From Candidatus Eiseniibacteriota bacterium (GTDB lineage: Bacteria; Eisenbacteria; RBG-16-71-46; CAIMUX01): 64,000 bases of DNA. The DNA is taken from NCBI GenBank assembly GCA_903844735.1, contig CAIMUX010000079.1, positions 1 through 64,000 on the forward strand, written 5' to 3'. Below, piece by piece: positions 19,970-28,215 of the stretch. The notes beneath the pieces are model-generated. The model saw only the letters and a program-made list of their open reading frames with translations. It was not told where the DNA came from and ran no database searches. Numbering within the stretch: position 1 is the first letter of the stretch; the number at the start of each line of letters is the position of its first letter. A program made the translations under genes and the position numbers.

Positions 19970-20673
19970 TCACCCTGGCCGGCGTGAGTCGCACGTTCAT
20001 GGTCGGCGGCCGCCCGGTCCACGCCCTACGCGGGATCGACATGGTCATCGCCCGCGGCGAGTACGTCTCGATCATGGGCCCGTCCGGTTCGGGGAAGTCC
20101 ACCCTCCTCAATGTTCTCGGCTGCCTCGACCGTCCCGACGCGGGATCCTACCTGCTTCAAGATCAGGAAACGGCGAGGATGACCGAAATCGAGTTGTCGC
20201 TTGTTCGTCGATTCCAGATCGGTTTCGTCTTCCAATCGTTCCATCTGATTCCGAGGCTGACGGCCGCGGAAAATGTTGAGCTGCCGATGGTCTTCGCCGG
20301 CATCGAACCGGAAGATCGCCGTAGCCGGATCGCCCGCTCCCTGGATGCGGTCGGTTTGACCTCCCGGGCGGACCACCGTCCCGATCAGCTTTCCGGCGGG
20401 GAACGCCAGAGGGTCGCCATCGCCCGGGCCGTCGTGATGGAGCCGGCGATCCTTCTGGCCGACGAGCCGACGGGAAACCTCGACAGCCTTTCCGGCAGCG
20501 AGATCGTGCAGTTGATCGAGCAGATGAACGCGAGCGGGCTCACCCTGATCGTGGTGACGCATGATACCGGCATCGGGGGACGAGCCCGCCGGAGGATCCG
20601 TCTGGCCGATGGCAAGGTCGTGGCGGACGAGGCCGCGGATGAGGCTGCGGATGATCCGGTGGGCCGCGTATGA
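19966..20673 (+). CDS. ABC transporter ATP-binding protein, MacB/LolD type
   Basis: 235 residues. Walker A GPSGSGKST, Q-loop GFVFQSFHLIPRLTA, signature LSGGERQRVAIARA, Walker B ILLADEPTGNLDS and H-loop VTHD are intact. The FQSFHL and PTGNLDS forms are those of the MacB/LolD/FtsE group that pairs with FtsX-type permeases. The GTG start overlaps the adaptor stop, and its stop overlaps the first permease start (ATGA), so the three are translationally coupled. The last 20 residues carry a short DEAADEAAD acidic repeat. Confidence 0.92.
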   Translation: MITLAGVSRTFMVGGRPVHALRGIDMVIARGEYVSIMGPSGSGKSTLLNVLGCLDRPDAGSYLLQDQETARMTEIELSLVRRFQIGFVFQSFHLIPRLTAAENVELPMVFAGIEPEDRRSRIARSLDAVGLTSRADHRPDQLSGGERQRVAIARAVVMEPAILLADEPTGNLDSLSGSEIVQLIEQMNASGLTLIVVTHDTGIGGRARRRIRLADGKVVADEAADEAADDPVGRV

Positions 20674-21875
20674 AGACCCGCGACCTCCTCGGGTTCTCGC
20701 TGGGGGCACTCCGCGGCCACCGTCTGCGTACCTGGCTCTCGCTGATCGGCGTGGCCATCGGCGTGGCGTCGGTCATCATGCTGACCAGCCTCGGCGAGGG
20801 GGCTCGCCTCTATGTCACCGGTGAGTTCTCCTCGCTGGGATCGAACCTACTGATCATTCTGCCGGGAAAGACCGAAACACGTGGGGCCATGCCGGTCATC
20901 GGCGGGGCGGCCCACGATCTGACTGTGGAGGACGGGGAGGCTCTCCGGCGGCGCGTTCCGCAGATCGAACGAGTCGCGCCCGTTTCCATCGGCACCGCGA
21001 CCGTGGCGTACGGAGATCGGCGGCGCGATGTCACTGTCATCGGAACCACGCACGACATCCTGGAGGTGCGAGAGCTTCGCATGGGAGCCGGCCGCTTCAT
21101 CCCCGAGGGAGAGCGCGACGCTCCGGTCTGTGTGCTCGGGGCCGTCGTGCAACGCGAGCTGTTTGGGAATCAGAATCCGCTCGGAGAGATGGTCCGCCTG
21201 GGCGATGTGCGCCTCCGGGTCATCGGCACTCTGGCGCCGCGCGGGACTTCCATCGGAATGAATCTGGACGAGGTGGTGGAAGTCCCGGTGGACACGGGGA
21301 TGCGGATGTTCAACCGCACCGGCCTGTTTCGCGTGCTGGCCCAGGTTCGTTCTCACACCGCGATGGAGGCCGCCCGCAGGGGTGTTCTCGCAGCCCTGAA
21401 GGAGCGCCACGACAACGAGGAAGACGTGACGGTCCTGACGCAAGATGCGGTCCTCGCCACGTTCAACAAGATCCTTGGGCTACTGACGGCGGTCCTGACC
21501 GGGATCGCGGCCATCTCGCTCACCGTGGCTGGCATCGGAATCATGAACGTCATGCTCGTGTCGGTCTCGGAACGCACCACGGAGATCGGACTCCTGAAGG
21601 CGGTGGGAGTCACGACGCGGCAGATTGTACACGTGTTCCTCATCGAGGCGGCACTGCTGTCCACGTCCGGCGGCTTGCTGGGGCTGGCCATCGGTATCGG
21701 CGCGGGGAGGTTCCTGCAGCACCTGTATCCCGAGTTCCCGGTGCAGCCGCCTTGGTGGGCGGTGGTGGCGGCCGTGGGGGTCTCCCTGGCCGTGGGCCTT
21801 CTTTTCGGAAGTATGCCGGCGCGCCGGGCCGCGCGGCTGGATCCGGTTGAGGCGCTGATGCGGAAGAGGGCATGA
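20670..21875 (+). CDS. ABC transporter permease, MacB/FtsX type (first)
   Basis: 401 residues. It has an N-terminal helix (RTWLSLIGVAIGVASVIMLTS), a large periplasmic MacB_PCD-like domain (about 45-265), then three C-terminal helices including LTAVLTGIAAISLTVAGIGI, the cytoplasmic coupling segment RTTEIGLLKAVGVT, and the ending PARRAARLDPVEALM. This is the usual topology of MacB-type mechanotransmission permeases without a fused ATPase. It works with the ATPase just upstream. The ATGA overlap with that gene is visible. Confidence 0.9.
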   Translation: MKTRDLLGFSLGALRGHRLRTWLSLIGVAIGVASVIMLTSLGEGARLYVTGEFSSLGSNLLIILPGKTETRGAMPVIGGAAHDLTVEDGEALRRRVPQIERVAPVSIGTATVAYGDRRRDVTVIGTTHDILEVRELRMGAGRFIPEGERDAPVCVLGAVVQRELFGNQNPLGEMVRLGDVRLRVIGTLAPRGTSIGMNLDEVVEVPVDTGMRMFNRTGLFRVLAQVRSHTAMEAARRGVLAALKERHDNEEDVTVLTQDAVLATFNKILGLLTAVLTGIAAISLTVAGIGIMNVMLVSVSERTTEIGLLKAVGVTTRQIVHVFLIEAALLSTSGGLLGLAIGIGAGRFLQHLYPEFPVQPPWWAVVAAVGVSLAVGLLFGSMPARRAARLDPVEALMRKRA

Positions 21876-22053
21876 TTCCGGGTATCCACTCATGTAGACA
21901 CCGCACGGACCCGGCGCACGGACCCGCGACGCGACGGTGCCAGGGTCGAGGCCCATTCCGCCGACGAGTCCTGCCGGCCCGAGGGGCAGAGGTTCGGTTT
22001 CGACGTGATCCGCCCGGGGTGGGGGTTGCGCGAGTAGGGCAACTGGAGCGGCC

Positions 22054-23256
22054 ATGATCCTGGAAGACATACTACGTCAGGCTTTCCGGGCGATTCTGGG
22101 CCACCGACAGCGTTCAGGTCTCACCATGCTCGGGATCGTGATCGGCATCGCTTCGGTAATCCTGCTCACCTCGCTGGGCGAAGGGGCGCGGCTGTACATC
22201 CTGACGCAGTTCACACAGTTCGGCACGAACCTGGTGGCGGTCTCGCCCGGAAAAGCCACCACGACCGGCATGCCGGGCGCCGTGGGCGGCACGATCCATC
22301 CCTTGACGCTGAGCGATGTCGAGGCGTTGGAACGCGTCCGCGGTGTGGAGAAAACCGCACCGCTCGTCATGGGAGCGGCCCCGATCCGGTACGAGGGCAA
22401 GGAGCGGTCCTCCTATGTCTACGGGGTGACCGCGGCTGTGCCGGATGTGTGGCGCATGGGAGTGCGCGTCGGGCGCTTTCTTCCACAGGGCGATGTTCGC
22501 ACAGGCTCCGCCATGACAGTGCTGGGACCGACCCTGAAGCGGGAGCTCTTCGGCGAACGCAACGCTCTCGGCGAGCATGTACGGATCGCCGGGCAGCGCT
22601 TCTTGGTCATCGGAATCACGCAGTCGAAAGGCCAGTTCCTCGGCTTTGACGTCGATGATGCAGCGTACCTCCCCGTTTCTGTGGCGATGCCGATGTTCAA
22701 CCGGGACGATCTGCTCGAGATCGATGTCTTGGTGTCCAACGCTTCCGTGGTCGACTCGGTCGTGTCCCGGATGCGGCGTACCCTGGTCGCGCGGCACAGC
22801 GGGGAAGAAGACTTCACCATCACCACCCAAACCGGGATGCTGGAGACTCTCGGCCGCATCATCCGCATCATCAGCCTCGCCGTGGCCGGGATCGGCGCGA
22901 TCTCGCTGCTCGTGGGAGCCATCGGCATCCTGACCATGATGTGGATCTCCGTCCATGAGAGGACGAGCGAGATCGGTTTGGCCAAGGCAATCGGAGCCAC
23001 GCCGCGGCAGATTCTGTGGCTGTTTCTGTGTGAGGCGGTCATGCTGTCCACCGCCGGAGGCGTGGTGGGTCTGCTGGCCGGGATGGGGTTGGCGCGGGTG
23101 ATTCACCTGCTCATTCCGGCGCTTCCGGTTCACACACCGCTGGGGTTCGTACTGCTGGCGTTGGCCGTGAGCCTAGTGGTGGGACTGGCGAGCGGCATTC
23201 TCCCGGCGCGGCGCGCGGCGGCGCTGGACCCGGTCGTGGCGTTGGGAGCGGAGTGA
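22054..23256 (+). CDS. ABC transporter permease, MacB/FtsX type (second)
   Basis: 400 residues, clearly paralogous to the permease just upstream: QRSGLTMLGIVIGIASVILLTSLGEGARLY parallels its N-terminal helix, and RTSEIGLAKAIGAT and PARRAAALDPVVAL parallel its coupling segment and tail. The two probably form a heterodimer served by the single ATPase. A 178-base spacer (21876-22053) separates the permeases; apart from a short direct repeat (CGCACGGACCCG-like, twice) I see nothing in it. No outer-membrane TolC-type gene follows. Confidence 0.88.
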   Translation: MILEDILRQAFRAILGHRQRSGLTMLGIVIGIASVILLTSLGEGARLYILTQFTQFGTNLVAVSPGKATTTGMPGAVGGTIHPLTLSDVEALERVRGVEKTAPLVMGAAPIRYEGKERSSYVYGVTAAVPDVWRMGVRVGRFLPQGDVRTGSAMTVLGPTLKRELFGERNALGEHVRIAGQRFLVIGITQSKGQFLGFDVDDAAYLPVSVAMPMFNRDDLLEIDVLVSNASVVDSVVSRMRRTLVARHSGEEDFTITTQTGMLETLGRIIRIISLAVAGIGAISLLVGAIGILTMMWISVHERTSEIGLAKAIGATPRQILWLFLCEAVMLSTAGGVVGLLAGMGLARVIHLLIPALPVHTPLGFVLLALAVSLVVGLASGILPARRAAALDPVVALGAE

Positions 23257-23300
23257 CGGCCGGGCCGGGCGCGCCACTCCTCGCATCGCTGTCCCGTGGA

Positions 23301-25001
23301 TCAGAAGATGAAGTCGGTCGACAGAAACGTCGACGATCTCCGCCGCAGGATCTCCCCTAAGATCCGTCTGTTCACCGCCTCGTCTTTCGCCGCTACCAGC
23401 GTTCGAATGGAAAAGACGCGCAGCGCGTCGGACATGGACAGGGTCCCCTCCGCCGAGTCCTTGCGCCCGGTGAAAGGAAGCGAGTCAGGCCCGCGCTGGC
23501 ATTGGCTATTCAGATTGACGCGGCAGACCTGGTTCACTAGCGGGTCGATGAGCTGGGAAAGGGTGGCCGGGTTGCCGCCGAAGAGGCTCACCTGCTGCCC
23601 GAACGGCGATTCCACGATGTAGCGCACCGGTTCCTCGATATCACGGAAGGTGGCTACCGGGATGACCGGCCCGAACTGCTCCTCGCGCCATGCCCGCATC
23701 CGCGCATCGACGGGGAAGATGACGGCGGGATGGAAGTAGGTGGCCACGGCCTGTCCGCCGCCGGGGTTTGTCACCCGCGCGCCGAGAGCCACCGCGTCAG
23801 CGACGAGTTCCCGGAGGTAGGCGACCTTGCCGGGCTCGGGGAGCGGAGTGAGCGTCGCGTCCGACTCCCAGGGCATTCCCGGTTGTAGAGCATCAATGCC
23901 GGCTTCCAGACGCGTCAGGAACGACGCTGCCACCGATTCGTGGACGAAGAGGATCTTGAGCGCTGTGCAGCGCTGTCCGTTGAAGGAGAGGGCGCCGAGG
24001 AGGCACTCGCGTGCCGCTAAGTCGAGATCGGCGTCCGGCAGGATGATCGCAGGGTTCTTAGCGTCGAGGCCCAAGACGCAGCGCAGTCGGTGCGGCCGGG
24101 GATGTTGTTTCTTGAGGAGATCGGCCACGCGGTGAGAGCCGATGAAGGCCAGGCAGTCGACCTTCCCGGAGGCCATGAGGGGCCCCAGGATCTGTTTTCC
24201 CTCGCCGTAGACGGTGTTGACCACGCCGGGCGGAAAGCTGTCTCGAAACGCATCGAGGAGCGGCCGGTGGAGGAGAACGCCCAGCTTGGGTGGCTTCATG
24301 ACGACCGTGTTTCCCATGATGAGCGCCGGGATAAGGGTGGTGAACGTCTCGTTCAGCGGGTAATTGTACGGTCCCAAGCAGAGCACGACCCCGAGCGGCG
24401 CGCGACGAACCTGTGCCAAAATTCCTTCTTCGACGAGAAAGCGGCTGGAGGAGCGGTCAAGATCCTTGAGAGCGTTCACCGTCCCGGCGATATATTCGAG
24501 CGTGCGACCGAACTCTCGCTCCGCGTCGCGGCGCGTCTTGCCGATCTCCCAGACAAGGAGGCGCACGACCTCCTCGCGGCGCGCCGTCATGCGAAAGGCG
24601 AACTCTTCCACGCAACGAATGCGCTCTGTCACCGAGAGCGTGGGCCAGGGGCCGCGTCCCTGCCCCCACGCCACGACGGCTGCCTCGATCACCTCCAGCG
24701 CCGCCGCCGCCGTCATGTCGGGAAAGCTGCCGATCCGCACCGGGAACAGCCCGGCGGAGACTGCGGCACCGGGCATGCCGTCGACCTCGGTGGCTGGCGC
24801 CACGATGGTCTCCTGCGCGCCGCTTGCGTTTGCCCCTGGCTGCCTGACACACACCGGGGAAAAGACCTCGCGGCGCGGCCCGTCCCATCGGCGCAGAGCC
24901 CCTCCAAGAAGGTACTCGTCCTGTTCCACGGGTGCCACCAGGCGCGCGTCCGGCGGGATTTCGGCGTCGAGCGGAAATAGCGTGTCATCGATCGGTTTCA
25001 T
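23301..25001 (-). CDS. gapN: Aldehyde dehydrogenase, probable NADP-dependent non-phosphorylating GAPDH (GapN-type)
   Basis: 566 residues. ALDH signatures: GVVLCLGPYNYPLNETFTTL, GNTVVMKPPKLG, AFIGSHRVADLL, and the catalytic Cys in FNGQRCTALK. The segment GLDAKNPAIILPDADLDLA with SFNGQRCTALKILFVHES closely resembles the plant-type GapN branch, which oxidises glyceraldehyde-3-phosphate to 3-phosphoglycerate with NADP. The usual ELGGK general-base motif reads GLDAK. The N-terminus is about 60-80 residues longer than a minimal ALDH. It is last in a minus-strand operon with an SGNH protein and ABC exporters (ATGA overlap), an unusual setting for a central-carbon enzyme. Substrate assignment is by resemblance only. 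Confidence 0.75.
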   Translation of the reverse strand: MKPIDDTLFPLDAEIPPDARLVAPVEQDEYLLGGALRRWDGPRREVFSPVCVRQPGANASGAQETIVAPATEVDGMPGAAVSAGLFPVRIGSFPDMTAAAALEVIEAAVVAWGQGRGPWPTLSVTERIRCVEEFAFRMTARREEVVRLLVWEIGKTRRDAEREFGRTLEYIAGTVNALKDLDRSSSRFLVEEGILAQVRRAPLGVVLCLGPYNYPLNETFTTLIPALIMGNTVVMKPPKLGVLLHRPLLDAFRDSFPPGVVNTVYGEGKQILGPLMASGKVDCLAFIGSHRVADLLKKQHPRPHRLRCVLGLDAKNPAIILPDADLDLAARECLLGALSFNGQRCTALKILFVHESVAASFLTRLEAGIDALQPGMPWESDATLTPLPEPGKVAYLRELVADAVALGARVTNPGGGQAVATYFHPAVIFPVDARMRAWREEQFGPVIPVATFRDIEEPVRYIVESPFGQQVSLFGGNPATLSQLIDPLVNQVCRVNLNSQCQRGPDSLPFTGRKDSAEGTLSMSDALRVFSIRTLVAAKDEAVNRRILGEILRRRSSTFLSTDFIF

Positions 25002-26269
25002 GGCGTGGCTCCTTCCATCCGGTCCGCCTCGTGCGTAACCGGGTCACCGGCGCGGCGCGGCCGCCACCCGGGTAAGCTGTCCGCGAAGCGGGCGAGCGCT
25101 TCGCCCGCGAGATGGTTTCCGGCCTCGTTCCAATGGGTGTCGCTTGGGATGTAGAGCGGACCCAGCCGGGCCCGCTCCTCGCGGAAGAGGGGTAGCAGAT
25201 CGAGAATGGGGATCTGGGCGTCGGATGCCCAGCGCGCCAATCGGCGTGACGGTGCGTCGAGGTCCAGGTCGTCCTCACGCGCGCCGAGCCGGCGGATCGC
25301 CTCCTCCCGCACCGCCGGGTCGACCTGAAACTCGTCCGGGATGATCACAAGAGCCCAAGGAACCGCTGATTCCCGGCAGGTGCGATTGAAGGCGTCGAGA
25401 TAGCCTTCCGCCTCGGTCCAGAGACGCTCGATGGGTACAGGAGGGCTCGCCGCGTAGAAGTGAAGCCTGTTGCGGAGGACCTCGAGGTAGAGGCGGGTCA
25501 GCGGTGCCGGGGTGGTCGGCACCTCGGTCGACATCTCGGCCGGCGTACCGGCCGTCTCTGTCGCACGACGATCCCGCACTCGCTCGCGTCGAAGCCGGAA
25601 AAAGAGCCGCTTCTCCAGCCAGGCAAACAGGTGCGACCGGCGCAGGATGTCCAGGCGTCGACTGGATGAACTGGTGCTGTATAACTCGCCGCGCCGGACC
25701 TCGTGACGCGTGGAGATCCCGGTGACATCGTTGCCTGTGTAGAAGCACAGCAGAACCAGGTCGGGGTCGCTGGCCAGCCCCACGGAGCGGAGTGTTCCGA
25801 GATACTGTTGTGGCCCGTACCCTCCGAGCCCCATGAGGATCACTTCCACGGAGTCGGGGGGCGAGGTCAGCCGTCCCGAGGCTGTCCCGTTCCCGTTCCG
25901 TTCCGCCGGCGGCGGTGACGCCTTGTTCCAAGACCGTTCGGCCACGCGCAGGAAGTTGTCGCCCAGTCGCACTTCACCGGCCACGAACGAGTCGCCGATG
26001 CCGAGTACGCGGCGGATCCCCACCGGCTTGGAGATCGCGTGATCATGGTCACGGAATCCCAGGGCGTTGACATAGTACGGGTTCCCCACAGTATCGCCGC
26101 GCGCCGGCTGGGGGCGCAGCCGGTAGCCGATTCTCGCGTCGCGAAGGTACGTGCCGTTCTCAGGCTGCGGCAGCCATTCCAGCCAGGCCCGCGCTCCCAA
26201 CTCGGCCAGGGCAAGGCCAAGCGCCACGCCAAGGAGCACGCGCAGCGCGTTTCCGGCGACCTCTCTCAA
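24998..26269 (-). CDS. Membrane-anchored SGNH/GDSL hydrolase-like protein
   Basis: 423 residues. The N-terminal helix (NALRVLLGVALGLALAELGARAW) is a membrane anchor or uncleaved signal. GIGDSFVAGE supplies the block I Ser, GLGGYGPQQYL resembles block II, GND the block III Asn, and SDTHWNEAGNHLAGE the block V Asp/His, so an SGNH active site is complete. Such proteins are often O-acetyltransferases or deacetylases acting on exported glycans (AlgX/AlgJ-like). It overlaps the gapN start and the ABC exporter stop by four bases each, so it is co-translated with the exporter. A role in modifying what the exporter moves is an inference. Confidence 0.75.
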   Translation of the reverse strand: MREVAGNALRVLLGVALGLALAELGARAWLEWLPQPENGTYLRDARIGYRLRPQPARGDTVGNPYYVNALGFRDHDHAISKPVGIRRVLGIGDSFVAGEVRLGDNFLRVAERSWNKASPPPAERNGNGTASGRLTSPPDSVEVILMGLGGYGPQQYLGTLRSVGLASDPDLVLLCFYTGNDVTGISTRHEVRRGELYSTSSSSRRLDILRRSHLFAWLEKRLFFRLRRERVRDRRATETAGTPAEMSTEVPTTPAPLTRLYLEVLRNRLHFYAASPPVPIERLWTEAEGYLDAFNRTCRESAVPWALVIIPDEFQVDPAVREEAIRRLGAREDDLDLDAPSRRLARWASDAQIPILDLLPLFREERARLGPLYIPSDTHWNEAGNHLAGEALARFADSLPGWRPRRAGDPVTHEADRMEGATP

Positions 26270-28215
26270 GGCGCCGCCTCCTGCCCACGGTACTCAAGCT
26301 CGTAATAGCGTGCGTAGATTCCACCGCGGCGAAGAAGCTCGTCGTGTGTCCCATCCTCCACAAGCAAGCCGTGGTGAAGAACCAGAATTCGGTTCACGAA
26401 GCGAATCGTGGACAGACGGTGGGCGATGACAAGGCTGGTGCGTCCGCGCAGAAGCTCGCGGAGTGCCGCGCGGATCCGCTGCTCCGTCTCGGTGTCGACA
26501 TTGCTTGTGGCTTCGTCGAGGACGAGGATCGGCGGATCGGCGGCGAGGGCCCGCGCGATGGAGACGAGCTGGCGCTCTCCCGATGATAGCTGTGAGCCTC
26601 GTTCGCCGACGCCATCCGGGCGGCTGCCGTCGCTCTCGCGGCCGTCACCGGCGTGATCGTTGCCGGGGACGGCGGCGAAGCGACCGGCCAGCGTCTCCAG
26701 GCCGGTGAGCCGGATCGCCTCCGCCACCATGGCCTCGGGTCGGCCGGCCCGCAGCGCGACATTCAGCCTGATGTCGCCCGTCCAGAGGAACGCCTCCTGC
26801 GGCACCAAGGCGACGCGGCGCCGAAGTGAAGGGATGTCCCAGTCGCGGACATCGCGTCCATCCACCAGCACGGCCCCGTCGTCGACGTCGCGGAACCGGC
26901 TGAGCAGTGTGGAAACGGTCGTCTTGCCCGCGCCCGTCTGCCCGACCAGCGCTACCGACTCGCCGCGGCGCACCGCGAAGGAGAGACCCTTCAGGACCTC
27001 TTCACCGGAGACATAGGAAAAACGGACGTTCTGGAATTCGACGGCGGGGGCGGGCCAGGCACCCCGCGATCCGTCGCGATCCCTCGGCGCGGTCGCCGCG
27101 ATCTCCGGCTTGGTGTCGAGTAGGTCGAAGATCCGCTCCGAGGACGCCATGGCTCCCTGGAGGATGTTGTACCTCTCGGAAAGGTCGCGGATCGGCCGAA
27201 AGAAACGCTCGGCGTACTGGATGAAGGCGACCAGCGACCCGAGGGTGAGGGCTCCCCGCAGCGAGACGATCCCGCCGTACCAGAGAATGAGCGCCAGCGC
27301 CAATGACTCCAGGAGTTCCACGACCGGGAAGTAAACCGAGTAATAGAAGACCGATTTGAGGAACGCGTCCCGGTGGGCGGCGTTCAGACCTGCGAATTTC
27401 GCCTCGTGAATCTCCTCGCGGTGGAAGAGCTGGACAAGCGAAACGCCGGCGATCGACTCCTGAAGGTAGGCGTTGATGGCGGCGATCCGCACGCGAATGA
27501 GGGCGTAGGCGGTGCGCACGCGGGCGCGAAAGAGCAGGGTCACCGTCAGCAGGAGCGGGACCACGGTCAAAGCGACCAGCGCCAACCGCGGATTCAGCCA
27601 GAAGAGCACGCCGGCAATGCCGAACAGCGTCACGACGTCGCCGAAGATCGAGACGAGTCCGGACGTGAACAGATCGTTCAGAGCCTCCACGTCTCCGGTG
27701 AGCCGGGTCATGATCCGTCCCACGGGATTCTTCTCGAACCAGGCCTGGTCGAGCCCCTGGATGTGGGCGAAGAGCGAGTCACGCAGATCGGTCGTGATGC
27801 GCTGGCCCGTCGCCTGGGTGAGGACAAGCTGCAGGTAGCGCAGCGCGAAGATGACGACGAGTAGCCCCAGGTAAAACAGAGAGAGAACCCCCAGCCCATG
27901 GAGATCGCGTCCCGTGATGTACGTGTCGATGGCCCGTCGCGTGAGGAGCGGAAAGAGCAGCTCGAGGCCGGCGACCAGGAGGAGCAACAGGATGGCGCCG
28001 GCGATCCGCCCACGGTAGGGACGTGCATAACCGAGGAGTCGCGCCAGGACCACGCGGTCCAGCCGCGGCTGGTAGAGGCGTTCGGTCTCGGAGGCGGCGG
28101 GGTTGGTATCCGTGGCGTCGGCCCGCGTCGTTGCGCTCGCCTTCTTCGTGGCGCTCGCCTTCTCTCCGGCGCCGCCGGACAGGCCTGCAGGGCTGCGCCG
28201 CTCAGCCGAGGACAT
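26266..28215 (-). CDS. ABC exporter half-transporter (heterodimer partner, canonical Walker B)
   Basis: 649 residues: an Ala/Thr-rich N-terminal leader with a KASAT repeat (about 50 residues), a six-helix exporter domain (from RLLGYARPYRGRIAGAILLL), then the nucleotide-binding domain with Walker A GQTGAGKTTV, signature LSSGERQLVSIARAL and Walker B ILVLDEATSNVDTETE. Walker B has the catalytic Glu, but the signature is LSSGE rather than LSGGQ. In heterodimeric exporters of the BmrCD/TM287-288 kind, such a signature faces the partner's degenerate Walker B. Its start overlaps the partner's stop by 14 bases. Substrate unknown: lipid, glycolipid, peptide or drug. Confidence 0.88.
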   Translation of the reverse strand: MSSAERRSPAGLSGGAGEKASATKKASATTRADATDTNPAASETERLYQPRLDRVVLARLLGYARPYRGRIAGAILLLLLVAGLELLFPLLTRRAIDTYITGRDLHGLGVLSLFYLGLLVVIFALRYLQLVLTQATGQRITTDLRDSLFAHIQGLDQAWFEKNPVGRIMTRLTGDVEALNDLFTSGLVSIFGDVVTLFGIAGVLFWLNPRLALVALTVVPLLLTVTLLFRARVRTAYALIRVRIAAINAYLQESIAGVSLVQLFHREEIHEAKFAGLNAAHRDAFLKSVFYYSVYFPVVELLESLALALILWYGGIVSLRGALTLGSLVAFIQYAERFFRPIRDLSERYNILQGAMASSERIFDLLDTKPEIAATAPRDRDGSRGAWPAPAVEFQNVRFSYVSGEEVLKGLSFAVRRGESVALVGQTGAGKTTVSTLLSRFRDVDDGAVLVDGRDVRDWDIPSLRRRVALVPQEAFLWTGDIRLNVALRAGRPEAMVAEAIRLTGLETLAGRFAAVPGNDHAGDGRESDGSRPDGVGERGSQLSSGERQLVSIARALAADPPILVLDEATSNVDTETEQRIRAALRELLRGRTSLVIAHRLSTIRFVNRILVLHHGLLVEDGTHDELLRRGGIYARYYELEYRGQEAAP

